NCBI RefSeq assembly: GCF_009688965.1
Contig: NZ_AP021875.1
Span: forward strand, 5,084,001-5,148,000
DNA from: Desulfosarcina widdelii
Lineage (GTDB): Bacteria; Desulfobacterota; Desulfobacteria; Desulfobacterales; Desulfosarcinaceae
Reading direction: 5' to 3'
DNA: 64,000 bases
This document shows, piece after piece, positions 8,434 to 16,814 of the stretch. Below the pieces are notes generated by a model. The model saw nothing but the letters and a program-made list of their open reading frames with translations. It was not told the origin of the DNA and did no database searches. The stretch's first letter is position 1. Every line of letters begins with the position of its first letter. A program made the translations under genes and the position numbers.

Positions 8434-8543
8434 CAATTGGACGAAGGAAGGATTACAATTAGACGGTAAAATATTTTCAATTAGACGAGATAAAATTTGC
8501 AATCAGACGAAAAATGATTTACAAATAGCCGCTATGCAAGAAG
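8434..8543 (+). repeat. Five tandem 22-bp iterons before the DUF4143 ATPase
   Basis: Units begin at 8434, 8456, 8478, 8500 and 8522, exactly 22 bases apart. The core is CAATTAGACG, seen as CAATTGGACG, CAATTAGACG twice, CAATCAGACG and a decayed CAAATAGCCG; the rest is A/T rich. Two helical turns per unit would put bound protein on one face of DNA. The last unit runs into the ATPase start codon at 8534, and no Shine-Dalgarno is present there. Not a CRISPR, because there are no spacers. Confidence 0.85.
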
Positions 8544-9784
8544 CAATTTTATATCCCCGTTATCTCCGCCCGCGTATTGTTGAGGCGTTGGCAGACTCGC
8601 CGGTGATCCTGCTCCACGGCCCCCGGCAATGCGGCAAGACAACCTTGGCCCGGCTGGTGGGGGATGAGGCGGGGTTTGCCTATTTCACTTTTGACGATGA
8701 CGTGCAGCGGGCGGCGGCCCAAGCCGATCCGGTTGGCTATGTGGCTGATCTGCCGCGGCGGGCAGTGCTGGACGAGGTCCAACGGGTTCCGGAACTGTTT
8801 ACCTCCCTGAAAAAGGCGGTGGATTCCCGGCGGGAACCCGGCCGGTTTATTCTGACTGGGTCGGCAAATGTTCTGCTGTTACCGAAATTGGCGGATTCGT
8901 TGGCCGGTCGGATGGAAATCCTGCGGTTGCATCCATTGTCTCAAGCGGAACTTGCTGGCGAGGCATCCGGTTTTTTGTCAATGCTGTTCAAAACCGGTTT
9001 CAAGTCGGAAAAATCGGGACGGCGCCTGGGCATGGCCCTGGCGGAGCGGGTGGCGGCCGGAGGGTATCCCGCCGCTCTCGCACGCGCCAAAGCCCGGCGG
9101 CGTATGGCATGGTATCGGGATTATGCGGAAACGTTGATTCAGCGCGATATCCTTGACCTGGCCCGTATCAGCGCGCTGGATGCCCTGCCGCGGCTATTGA
9201 CGCTGGTTGCGGGGCAGACAGCATGCCTGATGAACGTATCCGAACTCGCCGCCCCTTTTCAATTGAGTCGGCCGACCATTCGCGAATATATGACGCTGCT
9301 GTCGCGAATCTTTTTGCTGGAAGAGCTGTCGTCCTGGCATAGCAATCGGATGAAGCGCCTGGTCAAGACGCCGAAGCTGCATATGGGAGATACCGGTCTA
9401 TCCTGTACGCTACTGGGGATGGATGCCGAGTCGTTGTGGAAAGATCGTGTTGTCTATGGAAAGCTCTTGGAAACGTTTATCTATCAGGAGTTGAGGCGGC
9501 AGGCGAGTTGGGAAGAGGAGACGTTTGCCTTCAGCCATTTTCGCGACAAGGATAAAGTCGAAGTGGATATCATTCTGGAATCCGGCGGTAAAGTTGCCGG
9601 TGTTGAAGTCAAGGCCGCTTCGACTGTGACCAGCGATGATTTCAAGGGATTGCGCAAGCTTCAGAATGCCGTTCAAACACGGTTCACCGAAGGCGTTGTA
9701 CTTTATGACGGTGATGCTGTCGCGGGTTTTGGCGATCATTTGTATGCCGTGCCGATATCCAGTCTCTGGAAGGCTAGGCGATAG
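8534..9784 (+). CDS. AAA family ATPase with C-terminal DUF4143 (COG1373)
   Basis: 416 residues. Walker A is GPRQCGKTT (29-37), Walker B-like LDEVQ (79-83), and LTGSAN (sensor 1) follows near residue 114. A central winged-helix-like segment reads MNVSELAAPFQLSRPTIREYMTLL. The C-terminal domain resembles a PD-(D/E)XK nuclease fold: EVDIILE, then GVEVKA supplies the D...ExK ligands. The family is widespread, often in multiple copies near mobile or toxin-like loci; its cellular role is not established. The start ATG at 8534 lies inside the last iteron, so the array probably controls this gene and may be bound by its own helix-turn-helix. Flanked by a duplicated phosphotransferase 3' end, as expected for an inserted accessory gene. 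Confidence 0.9.
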   Translation: MQEAILYPRYLRPRIVEALADSPVILLHGPRQCGKTTLARLVGDEAGFAYFTFDDDVQRAAAQADPVGYVADLPRRAVLDEVQRVPELFTSLKKAVDSRREPGRFILTGSANVLLLPKLADSLAGRMEILRLHPLSQAELAGEASGFLSMLFKTGFKSEKSGRRLGMALAERVAAGGYPAALARAKARRRMAWYRDYAETLIQRDILDLARISALDALPRLLTLVAGQTACLMNVSELAAPFQLSRPTIREYMTLLSRIFLLEELSSWHSNRMKRLVKTPKLHMGDTGLSCTLLGMDAESLWKDRVVYGKLLETFIYQELRRQASWEEETFAFSHFRDKDKVEVDIILESGGKVAGVEVKAASTVTSDDFKGLRKLQNAVQTRFTEGVVLYDGDAVAGFGDHLYAVPISSLWKARR

Positions 9785-9962
9785 ACTGCACAACTCGCTC
9801 GCATGCTCAGCGTGGTAGCGTATATGGCTTTCTTCTGACTGGGTGTGGCCTCTATCTCTATAGCGTGGTGGCTATGCAAACAGGCATGGCCGGCAATATA
9901 GTCGAAACTGTCAAGGCTACCGATGCAAGAATTTGCCTGAAATCATTCCTTAAATGTAACGG

Positions 9963-10895
9963 CTAAAGAGATAATTCATCCAGCAGAATCGACATATAGT
10001 CGGCCTCCAATTGGATCATGGGCCGGTCGTTTTTGCGCATCCATTCGCTGAGCCAGGCAAAGCGGGTCGCCAAGATCAAGTCCGGCAGGGTCTTCCAACT
10101 CTCCTCTGTATAAATTCCAGAATCGCGCAACCTGCAGACAAGCCGGGATACAAATGGTCCCGATAAACTACAGGGATCTTCCATTCCCAGACAGCCGATC
10201 AAATTGGCCGTATCGTAGGCTTCGGTCTTGATCCCGCAAAACTCCCAATCGATGACGGCCCGGATCGTTCGCCGCCCCCAGATGATGTTCAACGGATGAT
10301 AGTCTCCGTGGCAAAAGCCGAGGGGCAGCTTGTCCATCGTCGGGAACAGCTTTCGTTCGAGGTGATCCAGAAAGGGACGATAGTGCGTCGCGGTTACCGG
10401 GTCGTTTTTGGACAGCACTGCAAACAGATCCCGGATGTAGCCGGACAGCGAGAAAACCGGTGGAGACGGAACCAGGCGTTGCTGCGAAAGGATTCCGTTC
10501 AGCCGGATGAGAAAGTCCGCCGCCGCGTCTCCCCGCCATTTCTCCATGGCATAGGCAGGCCGGTCCAGATCGATGCCCAACACGTAGGGGCATAGCTGCC
10601 ACAGGCCATGGCTGATCAGGGGGATCGTTTCGCCGTTGATATCCGGCAAGTAAGGCGCGATGGGAGTCAGGCCGAAAGCGTCGAGCTGCTGCAGGGTGCT
10701 GAGGATGCGTCGTTTGCGGTCATACACCCGGGATGCGATTTTTTCCAGCACGTACAGCCGGCCGTCTCTGTTTTCGACAACACACCGCCAACTGGTGCGT
10801 TCGGGACTGCCGGCCAGTGGCAGGTCTTCCCGCCAGCGGACCAGTTCAAGACCCCATTGGCGGGAGATGTTTGCCAGCAGATTCAAGGCATTCAA
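9963..10895 (-). CDS. Aminoglycoside phosphotransferase (APH/CotS-like) family kinase
   Basis: About 310 residues. The catalytic loop HGDYHPLNIIW and the metal-binding IDWEF, 16 residues on, are the APH signature. The N-lobe has a YVLEKI-type lysine strand. Substrate is unknown: spore-coat CotS and homoserine-kinase-like proteins share this fold. No ATG is available; I chose a TTG at 10895 that overlaps the TGA stop of the upstream peroxiredoxin gene (TTGA), in frame with the protein. A longer frame starting at 11228 exists but its first 110 residues are only the shadow of that peroxiredoxin gene. Its 3' end is duplicated at 8079-8260. Confidence 0.82.
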   Translation of the reverse strand: MNALNLLANISRQWGLELVRWREDLPLAGSPERTSWRCVVENRDGRLYVLEKIASRVYDRKRRILSTLQQLDAFGLTPIAPYLPDINGETIPLISHGLWQLCPYVLGIDLDRPAYAMEKWRGDAAADFLIRLNGILSQQRLVPSPPVFSLSGYIRDLFAVLSKNDPVTATHYRPFLDHLERKLFPTMDKLPLGFCHGDYHPLNIIWGRRTIRAVIDWEFCGIKTEAYDTANLIGCLGMEDPCSLSGPFVSRLVCRLRDSGIYTEESWKTLPDLILATRFAWLSEWMRKNDRPMIQLEADYMSILLDELSL

Positions 10896-11365
10896 AGGAG
10901 GCTGCAAAGGGCCTGATGCACCGTTTCGGCGTGCGCCTTGACTTTGACCTTTTCCCAGATCTGTTGGATGATGCCGTCCGGATCGATGAGGAAGGTGGTC
11001 CGAACGATGCCCATATACTCGCGTCCGGCCATCTTTTTTTTCTGCCAGACGCCGTAGGCCTCCAGCGCACGGTGCCCGGGGTCGCTGAGCAGTGTGACGG
11101 TAAGGTCGTGCTTGGCGGCGAATTTGGCGTGGGAGGCTTCGGAATCGCCGCTGATGCCGATCACAGCAGCATCTTTGGCCTTGAAAGCGGGCAGCAGGGC
11201 GCTGAAATCCTTGGCTTCGGTCGTGCATCCCGAAGTGTTGTCACGCGGATAGAAGTACAGCGCCACCCACTTTCCTCGAAAATCTGCAAGGGACACGGAA
11301 TTGCCGTCTTTGTCGTTGAGGGTGAAGTCCGGCGCCGGATCACCTGAGGATAGTATCTTGGTCAT
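10892..11365 (-). CDS. bcp: Peroxiredoxin, Bcp/PrxQ type
   Basis: 157 residues, a thioredoxin-fold thiol peroxidase that reduces H2O2 and organic peroxides in the cytoplasm. The peroxidatic site reads YPRDNTSGCTTEA, with Cys47 as catalytic residue; PxxxTxxC is kept. The usual resolving cysteine five residues later is lysine here (TEAKDF), so this is either a 1-Cys type or one resolved by Cys154 near the C terminus or by an outside thiol. Lies in an apparent operon of thioredoxin reductase fusion, thioesterase, this gene and the phosphotransferase, giving a plausible reductant next door. Confidence 0.92.
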   Translation of the reverse strand: MTKILSSGDPAPDFTLNDKDGNSVSLADFRGKWVALYFYPRDNTSGCTTEAKDFSALLPAFKAKDAAVIGISGDSEASHAKFAAKHDLTVTLLSDPGHRALEAYGVWQKKKMAGREYMGIVRTTFLIDPDGIIQQIWEKVKVKAHAETVHQALCSLL

Positions 11366-11374
11366 TTTTTTAAT

Positions 11375-11920
11375 TCACTCCGTCGATTGTCCGCAATCAT
11401 CCGGTCCATTTCGGCAGGATTTCTCGTGGGTTTTTTCCGTCAGGCGCACCCTCCGTCTGTCGCTGGCCTGACGGTTGCGGCGGCGGTCCTCATCGGTTTC
11501 CAGTACCAGAGGCGGTACAGACCGGGGCCGAAAGTTCTCGTCCAGGGCCACGAAGGTCAGGTAGGCTGATGCCGTATGCCGGATTTCTCCGGTTCTAAGG
11601 TCCTCGGTCTCTACTCGTACGCCGACTTCCATGGAGGTAGTGCCCACCAGGTTCATACTGGCCTTGAGGCTGAGCAGGTTGCCGATGAAAGCCGGGTTGT
11701 GGAAGTCAAGGCGGTCAATGGAGGCGGTCACCACGTTGCATCGGGTATGCCGCAGGGCAACCACCCCGGCGGCATCGTCGATATGCTTCATAACGACGCC
11801 GCCGTGGACGATGCCGGCCGGATTGGCGTCCTGGGGCTGCATCATGATGGACATAGTCACCCGACTGTAGGCCGCCGTTTTGGCGCCCGGGGGCTTGTCG
11901 GGCGGCGGTTTGGCGGTCAT
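11375..11920 (-). CDS. Acyl-CoA thioesterase, hotdog fold (YciA/BFIT-like)
   Basis: 181 residues. The hotdog signature NPAGIVHGGVVMKHIDDAAGVVALRH carries the catalytic Asp region, and DRLDFHNPAFIGNLL plus TASAYLTFVALDE are the second and third strands typical of the YciA group. It would hydrolyse acyl-CoA to free acid and CoA in the cytoplasm. The C-terminal 40 residues are basic, glutamate rich and probably disordered. The ATG overlaps the stop of the upstream thioredoxin reductase gene (ATGA), and the peroxiredoxin gene follows ten bases later. Confidence 0.88.
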   Translation of the reverse strand: MTAKPPPDKPPGAKTAAYSRVTMSIMMQPQDANPAGIVHGGVVMKHIDDAAGVVALRHTRCNVVTASIDRLDFHNPAFIGNLLSLKASMNLVGTTSMEVGVRVETEDLRTGEIRHTASAYLTFVALDENFRPRSVPPLVLETDEDRRRNRQASDRRRVRLTEKTHEKSCRNGPDDCGQSTE

Positions 11921-13527
11921 TTCTTTTTCCAGTAGGGATTGATGATGTCTTCGAAAACGGCCAGGGCCGCTTCCGAACCGTAACCCGCCGCAGTGACGAT
12001 CTGTTTGGTTCCCCCGCCGACATCCCCGGCCACATAAAATCCGGGAATGTTGGTGCGGAAGTTCTCATGTTTGATGAAGCCTTCTTCGGTCAGCTCCAGG
12101 CCCACCTTTTGGGCCAGATCGACGGCCGGGTCGTAGCCGATGGCCAGAAATACGCCGTCAGCCGGCTGCGACGCGGTCACACCGGTCTTGTTGTCCAGCA
12201 GGACCACCTCGGTTACGCGGTTCTCACCGATAATTTCCTTGACTTCGGTGTTGTAGAGGATCGGGATGTTATTGGACAAAAGCTGATTGACCAGCACTTC
12301 CTGGGCCTTGAGGCGGTCACGGCGGTGGACCAGCGTGACCTGCACCCCCATGTTGTGCAGGTGCAGTGCTTCTGTCACGGCGCTGTTGCCGCCGCCCACC
12401 ATGAAAACGCGTTTGCCTCTATAGAGCGGACCGTCGCAGGTGGCACAGTAGCTGACGCCGCGGCCGGAAAAGCGCGCTTCGCCCGGAACGCCCAAGTTGC
12501 GATGAGTTGCGCCGGTGGCCAGAAGCACGGCCTTGGTTTTGAACTTGCGGCGTGACGTCTGAACGACGATGGGTTCGCCCGGCGCGATGTCCACCACCTC
12601 TTCTCCGGGAAAGATCTGCACGTATTCAAGAGCATGGGTCACCATAATATCCACCAGGGTCTTGCCGCCGACTTCCTTCATGCCCGGGTAGTTCTCCACG
12701 ATCGGTGTCAAGGCCACCTGTCCGCCAAGCACCCCTTTTTCCACCACCACGGAGTCGAGGCCGCTGCGGGCGGCGTAAATACCGGCGGTGAGGCCGGCCG
12801 GTCCGCCGCCGACGATGACCAACTGACATTCCACTTCTTCCGCGTCGCTTTCAGGGATGAAAACCGTCTGCTGCTCCATTTTGTCGACGGAAGCCATAAA
12901 CAGCTCTTCGGTCTGGGCCCCTAAAGCGGTCAGCACGTCATTGGCAAAGGTCTGGGGGACCGAATGGGCACCGTACTGGTCGGCCAGTTCGGCGTTGGCC
13001 TGAATGTCGATGATTTCAAGGGAAATCGTGTCGGGCTTGGCAACGGCGGCCTTGAGAGCGTTTAAGGCCTGCTGCGGGCAATAGGGGCACGATGCGCTGA
13101 CGAAAACCTTCAAATGCCGGGGTTGGTCGATTTTTTTCAGTACCCCCATGGCGGATTCGTTGAGATCGCTTTTTCCGGTGCCGATGCGCAGCAGGGCTTC
13201 CAGAAAAATGCGCCCCTCTTCACCCATGGGCGCCCCCAGCCAGCGAATATTGTAGCGATCCGGGTCAAACACCAGGGTTGGAGAGTCGTCGATGCCCATC
13301 TTCCGTGCCATCTCATGGCCGAGGTCATATTCCCGCAAAACAATTTTATCGGTCAGTTGCCGAAAAAAGCGCAGGGCCTGCCGGGCGGCGTCGTTGAAAA
13401 CTTCGTTTTTCCCGCCACGGGTGAACAGGAAAATGGGGACCTCGTGCTTCAGGCCACTGAGAATTCGTGACAGTTCCATCTGCGCCTGCCGCATTTGCGC
13501 ATCATCCATCTGATCGGCTTGATTCAT
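11917..13527 (-). CDS. Glutaredoxin-like (PDO/AhpF N-terminal) domain fused to thioredoxin reductase
   Basis: 536 residues. Residues about 25-225 hold two thioredoxin folds; the first lacks a CxxC, the second has CPYC (147-150), as in AhpF and archaeal protein disulfide oxidoreductases. From residue 235 the protein is a thioredoxin reductase: FAD-binding VGGGPAGL (239-246), redox-active CATC (361-364), NAD(P)H-binding MVGGGNSAV and the C-terminal FYVAGDVGGG. Electrons should flow NAD(P)H - FAD - CATC - CPYC and on to a peroxiredoxin; the Bcp-type gene two genes downstream is a candidate partner, although AhpF normally serves AhpC. AGGAGA precedes the ATG, immediately next to a palindromic repeat element. 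Confidence 0.9.
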   Translation of the reverse strand: MNQADQMDDAQMRQAQMELSRILSGLKHEVPIFLFTRGGKNEVFNDAARQALRFFRQLTDKIVLREYDLGHEMARKMGIDDSPTLVFDPDRYNIRWLGAPMGEEGRIFLEALLRIGTGKSDLNESAMGVLKKIDQPRHLKVFVSASCPYCPQQALNALKAAVAKPDTISLEIIDIQANAELADQYGAHSVPQTFANDVLTALGAQTEELFMASVDKMEQQTVFIPESDAEEVECQLVIVGGGPAGLTAGIYAARSGLDSVVVEKGVLGGQVALTPIVENYPGMKEVGGKTLVDIMVTHALEYVQIFPGEEVVDIAPGEPIVVQTSRRKFKTKAVLLATGATHRNLGVPGEARFSGRGVSYCATCDGPLYRGKRVFMVGGGNSAVTEALHLHNMGVQVTLVHRRDRLKAQEVLVNQLLSNNIPILYNTEVKEIIGENRVTEVVLLDNKTGVTASQPADGVFLAIGYDPAVDLAQKVGLELTEEGFIKHENFRTNIPGFYVAGDVGGGTKQIVTAAGYGSEAALAVFEDIINPYWKKK

Positions 13528-13540
13528 GTTCTCTTTCTCC

Positions 13541-13694
13541 TATCCGATGTTCATTCAGAAATAGGCAAATTTGGTCGAGATCGAGGCGCACGAAAAATTT
13601 TACCGCAGGCATATTGCAGGCATATTCCGAGGATAAAATTTTTCGCGCAACAAAGATATCGGGCAAATTGGCCATTTCTGGATGGACATCTAAT
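13541..13694. repeat. Palindromic element, copy A (starts at a TAG stop codon)
   Basis: An imperfect palindrome of about 150 bases. Read on the minus strand it begins TAGATGTCCATCCAGAAA, the TAG being the stop codon of the rubredoxin fusion gene, and it ends beside the ribosome-binding site of the thioredoxin reductase gene. The two ends are near inverted copies over about 20 bases. The body carries AAATTTGGTCGAGATC and paired AAAATTTT tracts. Copy B at 38010-38152 shares ends and body in opposite orientation; copy C at 20714-20860 shares the ends. Confidence 0.8.
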
Positions 13695-14382
13695 CTCTGA
13701 ACACCAACTTACCGCCATACCACCCGGCAGTACCAGCTGCTGCCAGCATGATAAGATTGATTGCGAAAAAGGCAACCCGCGAGGTCTGGGGTGTGGTAAC
13801 CACCTGCGGGTTTACCAGCAGCCAGATGAACAGAAACCAGGCGGTGACGGTGACGACGATGCCACAGGCGATCTTGACGATGAATACGTCCGTGACGGCT
13901 CCGTTGAAACGGTTTTGCCAATCCACCCATCCGGAGAACAGCACCAGCGGCATGGACAGGGCCACGACGCCCAGGTTGTAGGTGGCCGCCCTGGCCATTC
14001 CATGGAGTCCGAAGATCGCCGACAGGAAAATGAACAGGACGCAGACCGGCAGCAGTCCATTGGGGATGTGCACGCTGATGGGATGACCGTGGAACCGGGT
14101 CATGGTTTCAAACAGCCGGCGATAGCGCGAATCCTTGAACGGAGAGGTGGGTTCAGGCTCTTCGGGTTGGGCCGCTTTGGGAGGCTCGGCTGTTTTGGCA
14201 GGTTCCGGCTCCGGTGAAGGCTCAGCTTCCGGCTTTGGCGCTGCCGCAGGTTCCGGTTTCGGGGATTCGGGTTCCGTGACCTCGACAAACCGACTTTTGG
14301 GGGCTCCGCAAACCGGACATTTGTCCGGGGGTTCATCTCCTGTGTGGATGTAGCCGCAAACCGTACATTTCCATTTTTTCAT
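13690..14382 (-). CDS. Rubredoxin-like domain fused to a DUF2231-type membrane domain
   Basis: 230 residues in three parts. Residues 1-33 are a short rubredoxin-like knuckle (CTVCGYIHTGDEPPDKCPVCG). Residues about 35-95 are a linker of repeated Pro/Glu/Ala/Lys. From about residue 100 is a four-helix membrane domain opening FHGHPISVHIPNGLLP, the histidine-rich start typical of DUF2231, with a final hydrophobic hairpin. The iron site should lie in the cytoplasm on a flexible tether, which suggests electron transfer to or from a membrane partner, perhaps a heme bound by the histidines. That function is inference. Between citrate synthase and the thioredoxin reductase fusion; its TAG stop is the first base triplet of a palindromic element. 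Confidence 0.8.
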   Translation of the reverse strand: MKKWKCTVCGYIHTGDEPPDKCPVCGAPKSRFVEVTEPESPKPEPAAAPKPEAEPSPEPEPAKTAEPPKAAQPEEPEPTSPFKDSRYRRLFETMTRFHGHPISVHIPNGLLPVCVLFIFLSAIFGLHGMARAATYNLGVVALSMPLVLFSGWVDWQNRFNGAVTDVFIVKIACGIVVTVTAWFLFIWLLVNPQVVTTPQTSRVAFFAINLIMLAAAGTAGWYGGKLVFRD

Positions 14383-14422
14383 TTCTCTTGTCGTTCCTCA
14401 AGTTGGTGGGTGAATTGAAGGA

Positions 14423-15604
14423 TTATCGCTTGTCCAGCGGCACGAAGGCGCATTCGTCCGGTCCGCAGTAATCGCCAATATAGTCTGATTCCGGCCGGTA
14501 CAGGGCCGGTTTGGCTGCCGCCCCGCCGTACTGCTCCTCGATGACGTGGGCGGTCCATCCGGCGATGCGCGAAATGGCGAAGATGGGCGTGAAAAGATCC
14601 ACCGCAATACCCATGTAGTAGTACAAAGAGGCGCTGTAAAAATCGACATTGACGAAAATATCCTTGCCTTTTCTCTCCTTGAAGGCAGCTTTTCCCTTGA
14701 CTTCCAAGGCCTTGGAGAGATCGTACCAGCGGGTGTCTCCGGCGCGTTTTCCCAATGCCTGGGACATGGGGGCCAGGATATGGGCTCGGGGGTCGTCCAC
14801 CTGGTAGACGGCATGGCCTAGCCCCATGATGACCCCACCGGTGTCAAGGATGTTGGCGACATAATCGTCCACCTTGTCCACATCGCCGATTTCCAGCAGC
14901 ATCTGCATCACGCGGGTATTGGCCCCGCCGTGTAGCGGACCGGAAAGGGAGCCGACGCCGGCAGCCACGGCCGCGTACATGTGGGCCTTGGTGGAGGCGA
15001 CTTCGCGGGCGGCGAAAGTGGACGCGTTGAAAGAGTGTTCGGCGTGCAGCACCAGGCAGGCATCGAAAAAGCCGGCCAGTTCGTCGTCGGGTACCTCGCC
15101 ATTGAGCATGTAGAGAAAATTGGCGGCCTGGCTCAGTTCGGGGTCCGGGGCGATCGGCGCCTTGCCGTTGCGAATCCGGTCCCAGGCGGCCACGATGGTG
15201 GCGAACTTGGCCGTCAGTCTCACGGCCATGCGGCCGGCGCCTTCTATGCTGGTGTCGCGGATGTCGGGATCGTAAGCGGCCAGCATGGGGACCGCGGCCT
15301 GAAGAACGTCCATGGGCAGGGCATCTTTGGGCATGGCCTGCATGGCGGCAATAATTTGCTCCGGCACCTCCCGCTGTTCGGCAATCTGCTGTTGGAAAGC
15401 CTTCAACTGGTCTCTGTCGGGAAGCTTTTCGAACAGGAGCAGATAGACCACCTCTTCGAAGGAGGTATTTCCGGCCAGGTCCTTGGCCAGATATCCCCGA
15501 TAGACCAGTTTTCCCTCGGCACCGTTGACATCGCTGATTTTGGTACTGGCGATGGTCACCCCTCTTAATCCTGTGTTGAGAACCGTTTGGCAGGTATCGT
15601 CCAT
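14423..15604 (-). CDS. gltA: Citrate synthase (short type)
   Basis: 393 residues, the length of type I (archaeal/Gram-positive-like) citrate or 2-methylcitrate synthases rather than the long hexameric type. Catalytic residues are in place: HAEHSFNAST (first His), GPLHGGAN and MGLGHAVYQVDDPRA (second His), and NVDFYSA (Asp). It condenses oxaloacetate with acetyl-CoA; activity with propionyl-CoA cannot be excluded. Only the start ATG at 15604 with GAGGTG upstream is plausible. Monocistronic or with the rubredoxin fusion gene 40 bases downstream. Confidence 0.93.
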   Translation of the reverse strand: MDDTCQTVLNTGLRGVTIASTKISDVNGAEGKLVYRGYLAKDLAGNTSFEEVVYLLLFEKLPDRDQLKAFQQQIAEQREVPEQIIAAMQAMPKDALPMDVLQAAVPMLAAYDPDIRDTSIEGAGRMAVRLTAKFATIVAAWDRIRNGKAPIAPDPELSQAANFLYMLNGEVPDDELAGFFDACLVLHAEHSFNASTFAAREVASTKAHMYAAVAAGVGSLSGPLHGGANTRVMQMLLEIGDVDKVDDYVANILDTGGVIMGLGHAVYQVDDPRAHILAPMSQALGKRAGDTRWYDLSKALEVKGKAAFKERKGKDIFVNVDFYSASLYYYMGIAVDLFTPIFAISRIAGWTAHVIEEQYGGAAAKPALYRPESDYIGDYCGPDECAFVPLDKR

Positions 15605-15979
15605 GGGTCACCTCTTTTGTTATGGGTGGAGAAGGAATGGGTTTCGCGGAACCGGGCCGGTTGTCTGCCGGGATCCGATCAAGATCGAATTCAATCCGAT
15701 TCGCTCAATTCGGACTCAATGAATCTAACGAATCTTCCATAATTCAATTCGCATGCCAAGAGGAAATGGTGCGGCATCGGCGGCCCTCCGCCTAGCGGGA
15801 CTGACGGCAACCATTCCCGTTGAAGTCGGGTTTTCTTCGATCTGACAGCTATAGGCAAGAATTTTAGCGGCCGCAGGCAGGCGAAACCAATCCGGTTTGT
15901 CTCGGGTTTAACTTGATACAGGACTGTATCGCAATACAACCATTTGGAATGAATAGGATATTAAATGTCCGTCGCCGGG
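15605..15979. other. Intergenic region between citrate synthase and fur-family gene
   Basis: 375 bases, no gene. It should contain the citrate synthase promoter. Around 15685-15755 there is a run of loosely repeated GAATC/CAATTCG words but no clean operator. Confidence 0.35.
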
Positions 15980-16414
15980 TTAGCCGGCTTCCTGCCGCGC
16001 GCCGTGAAGCCTGGAGCATTGCGGGCAAAGCCCGGTGAATTCAAGATTGTGCCCGATAATCTCGTAGACAGTGGTTCCGTAAAGATCGTCCTCGATCTGG
16101 TTGAGCGGCGCAATGGGAGCATCGTCGACCCGGCCGCACTCGACACAGCGGATGTGGTAGTGCTTGTTGGGGACACCGTCATAGCGCTTCGTGCTTCCGG
16201 AAAGCTCCAGCCGCTGAATTTCTCCCAATTCGCAGAGCACCTCCAGGTTCCGATAGACGGTGCCCAAGCTGATTTTCGGCAGCCGTTTGCGGACCCGTCG
16301 GTAGATTTCGTCGGCCGCCGGGTGATCGTTGACCCTTCGAAGCTCTTCCAGAATGACCCGCCGCTGAGGGGTCATTCTCATTTTCTTAACACATGCCACA
16401 CCCTTGATCTCCAT
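15980..16414 (-). CDS. Fur-family transcriptional regulator, PerR-like
   Basis: 144 residues. The winged helix reads RMTPQRRVILEELRRVNDHPAADEIYRRVRKRLPKISLGTVYRNLEVLCELGEI, with the recognition helix SLGTVYRNL as in Fur/PerR. The metal site HYHIRCVECGRVDD supplies His and the first CxxC, and CPQCSRLHG the second, so a structural zinc is expected. The short C terminus and CxxC pair fit PerR-type peroxide or metal sensing. The ATG at 16414 has no good ribosome-binding site; internal ATG codons at MRMTPQ are alternatives. No clear Fur/PerR box is visible by eye in front of the gene. Confidence 0.85.
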   Translation of the reverse strand: MEIKGVACVKKMRMTPQRRVILEELRRVNDHPAADEIYRRVRKRLPKISLGTVYRNLEVLCELGEIQRLELSGSTKRYDGVPNKHYHIRCVECGRVDDAPIAPLNQIEDDLYGTTVYEIIGHNLEFTGLCPQCSRLHGARQEAG

Positions 16415-16814
16415 ATATAGTATGATCTTTTCCTAAGCCGAAAGCGAGACGATGTCAAGAGGCGGGGCGCTGCGCAGCGTCCCGCCATACGCTTCAGGCG
16501 CCCAATTCACGGCTTGCGGATCCAATGAAAACATGGCAGAATAGCATTTTAAGATCCCGCCCGATATCGCGGATAATTTCAGCTTTGACCATCTATAAAG
16601 GTCCGTTAACCGAATCCGGGTAAAGGTGGGGTTGCGACCCGCATCCCCCGATCCAGAAAGAGAGGCGAGTCAGTAGGAACACCCGCCCTTACGGTATGAT
16701 TGTTGCAGAGTTTTGAGCATCGCTGGCGGTTTCTTCCGAACGATGCCGCCGCTGCGACCTGGTCGGTACCATTTCCAATTTCGCACCATTGTGTGCCACA
16801 ACCAAGGCTAAGGG
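16415..16814. other. Divergent intergenic region upstream of nqrA
   Basis: 400 bases without a gene. A strong hairpin (GGCGGGGCGCTG and its near complement, 16461-16486, one mismatch) lies close to the fur-family start; it has no T-run, so it is a REP-like structure rather than a terminator. The nqr promoter must lie to the right of it but I cannot place it. Confidence 0.4.

Noticed and set aside
8434..8543. CRISPR array
   Set aside because: The 22-bp units are contiguous with no spacers, and no cas genes are near.
10896..11228. N-terminal extension of the phosphotransferase frame
   Set aside because: These 111 codons lie over the peroxiredoxin gene in another frame and have shadow composition; the protein starts at the coupled TTG at 10895.
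13467..13700. Small gene at 13467-13700
   Set aside because: The frame runs across the start of the thioredoxin reductase gene and the palindromic element; its similarity to a frame near 38000 comes from the repeat itself.
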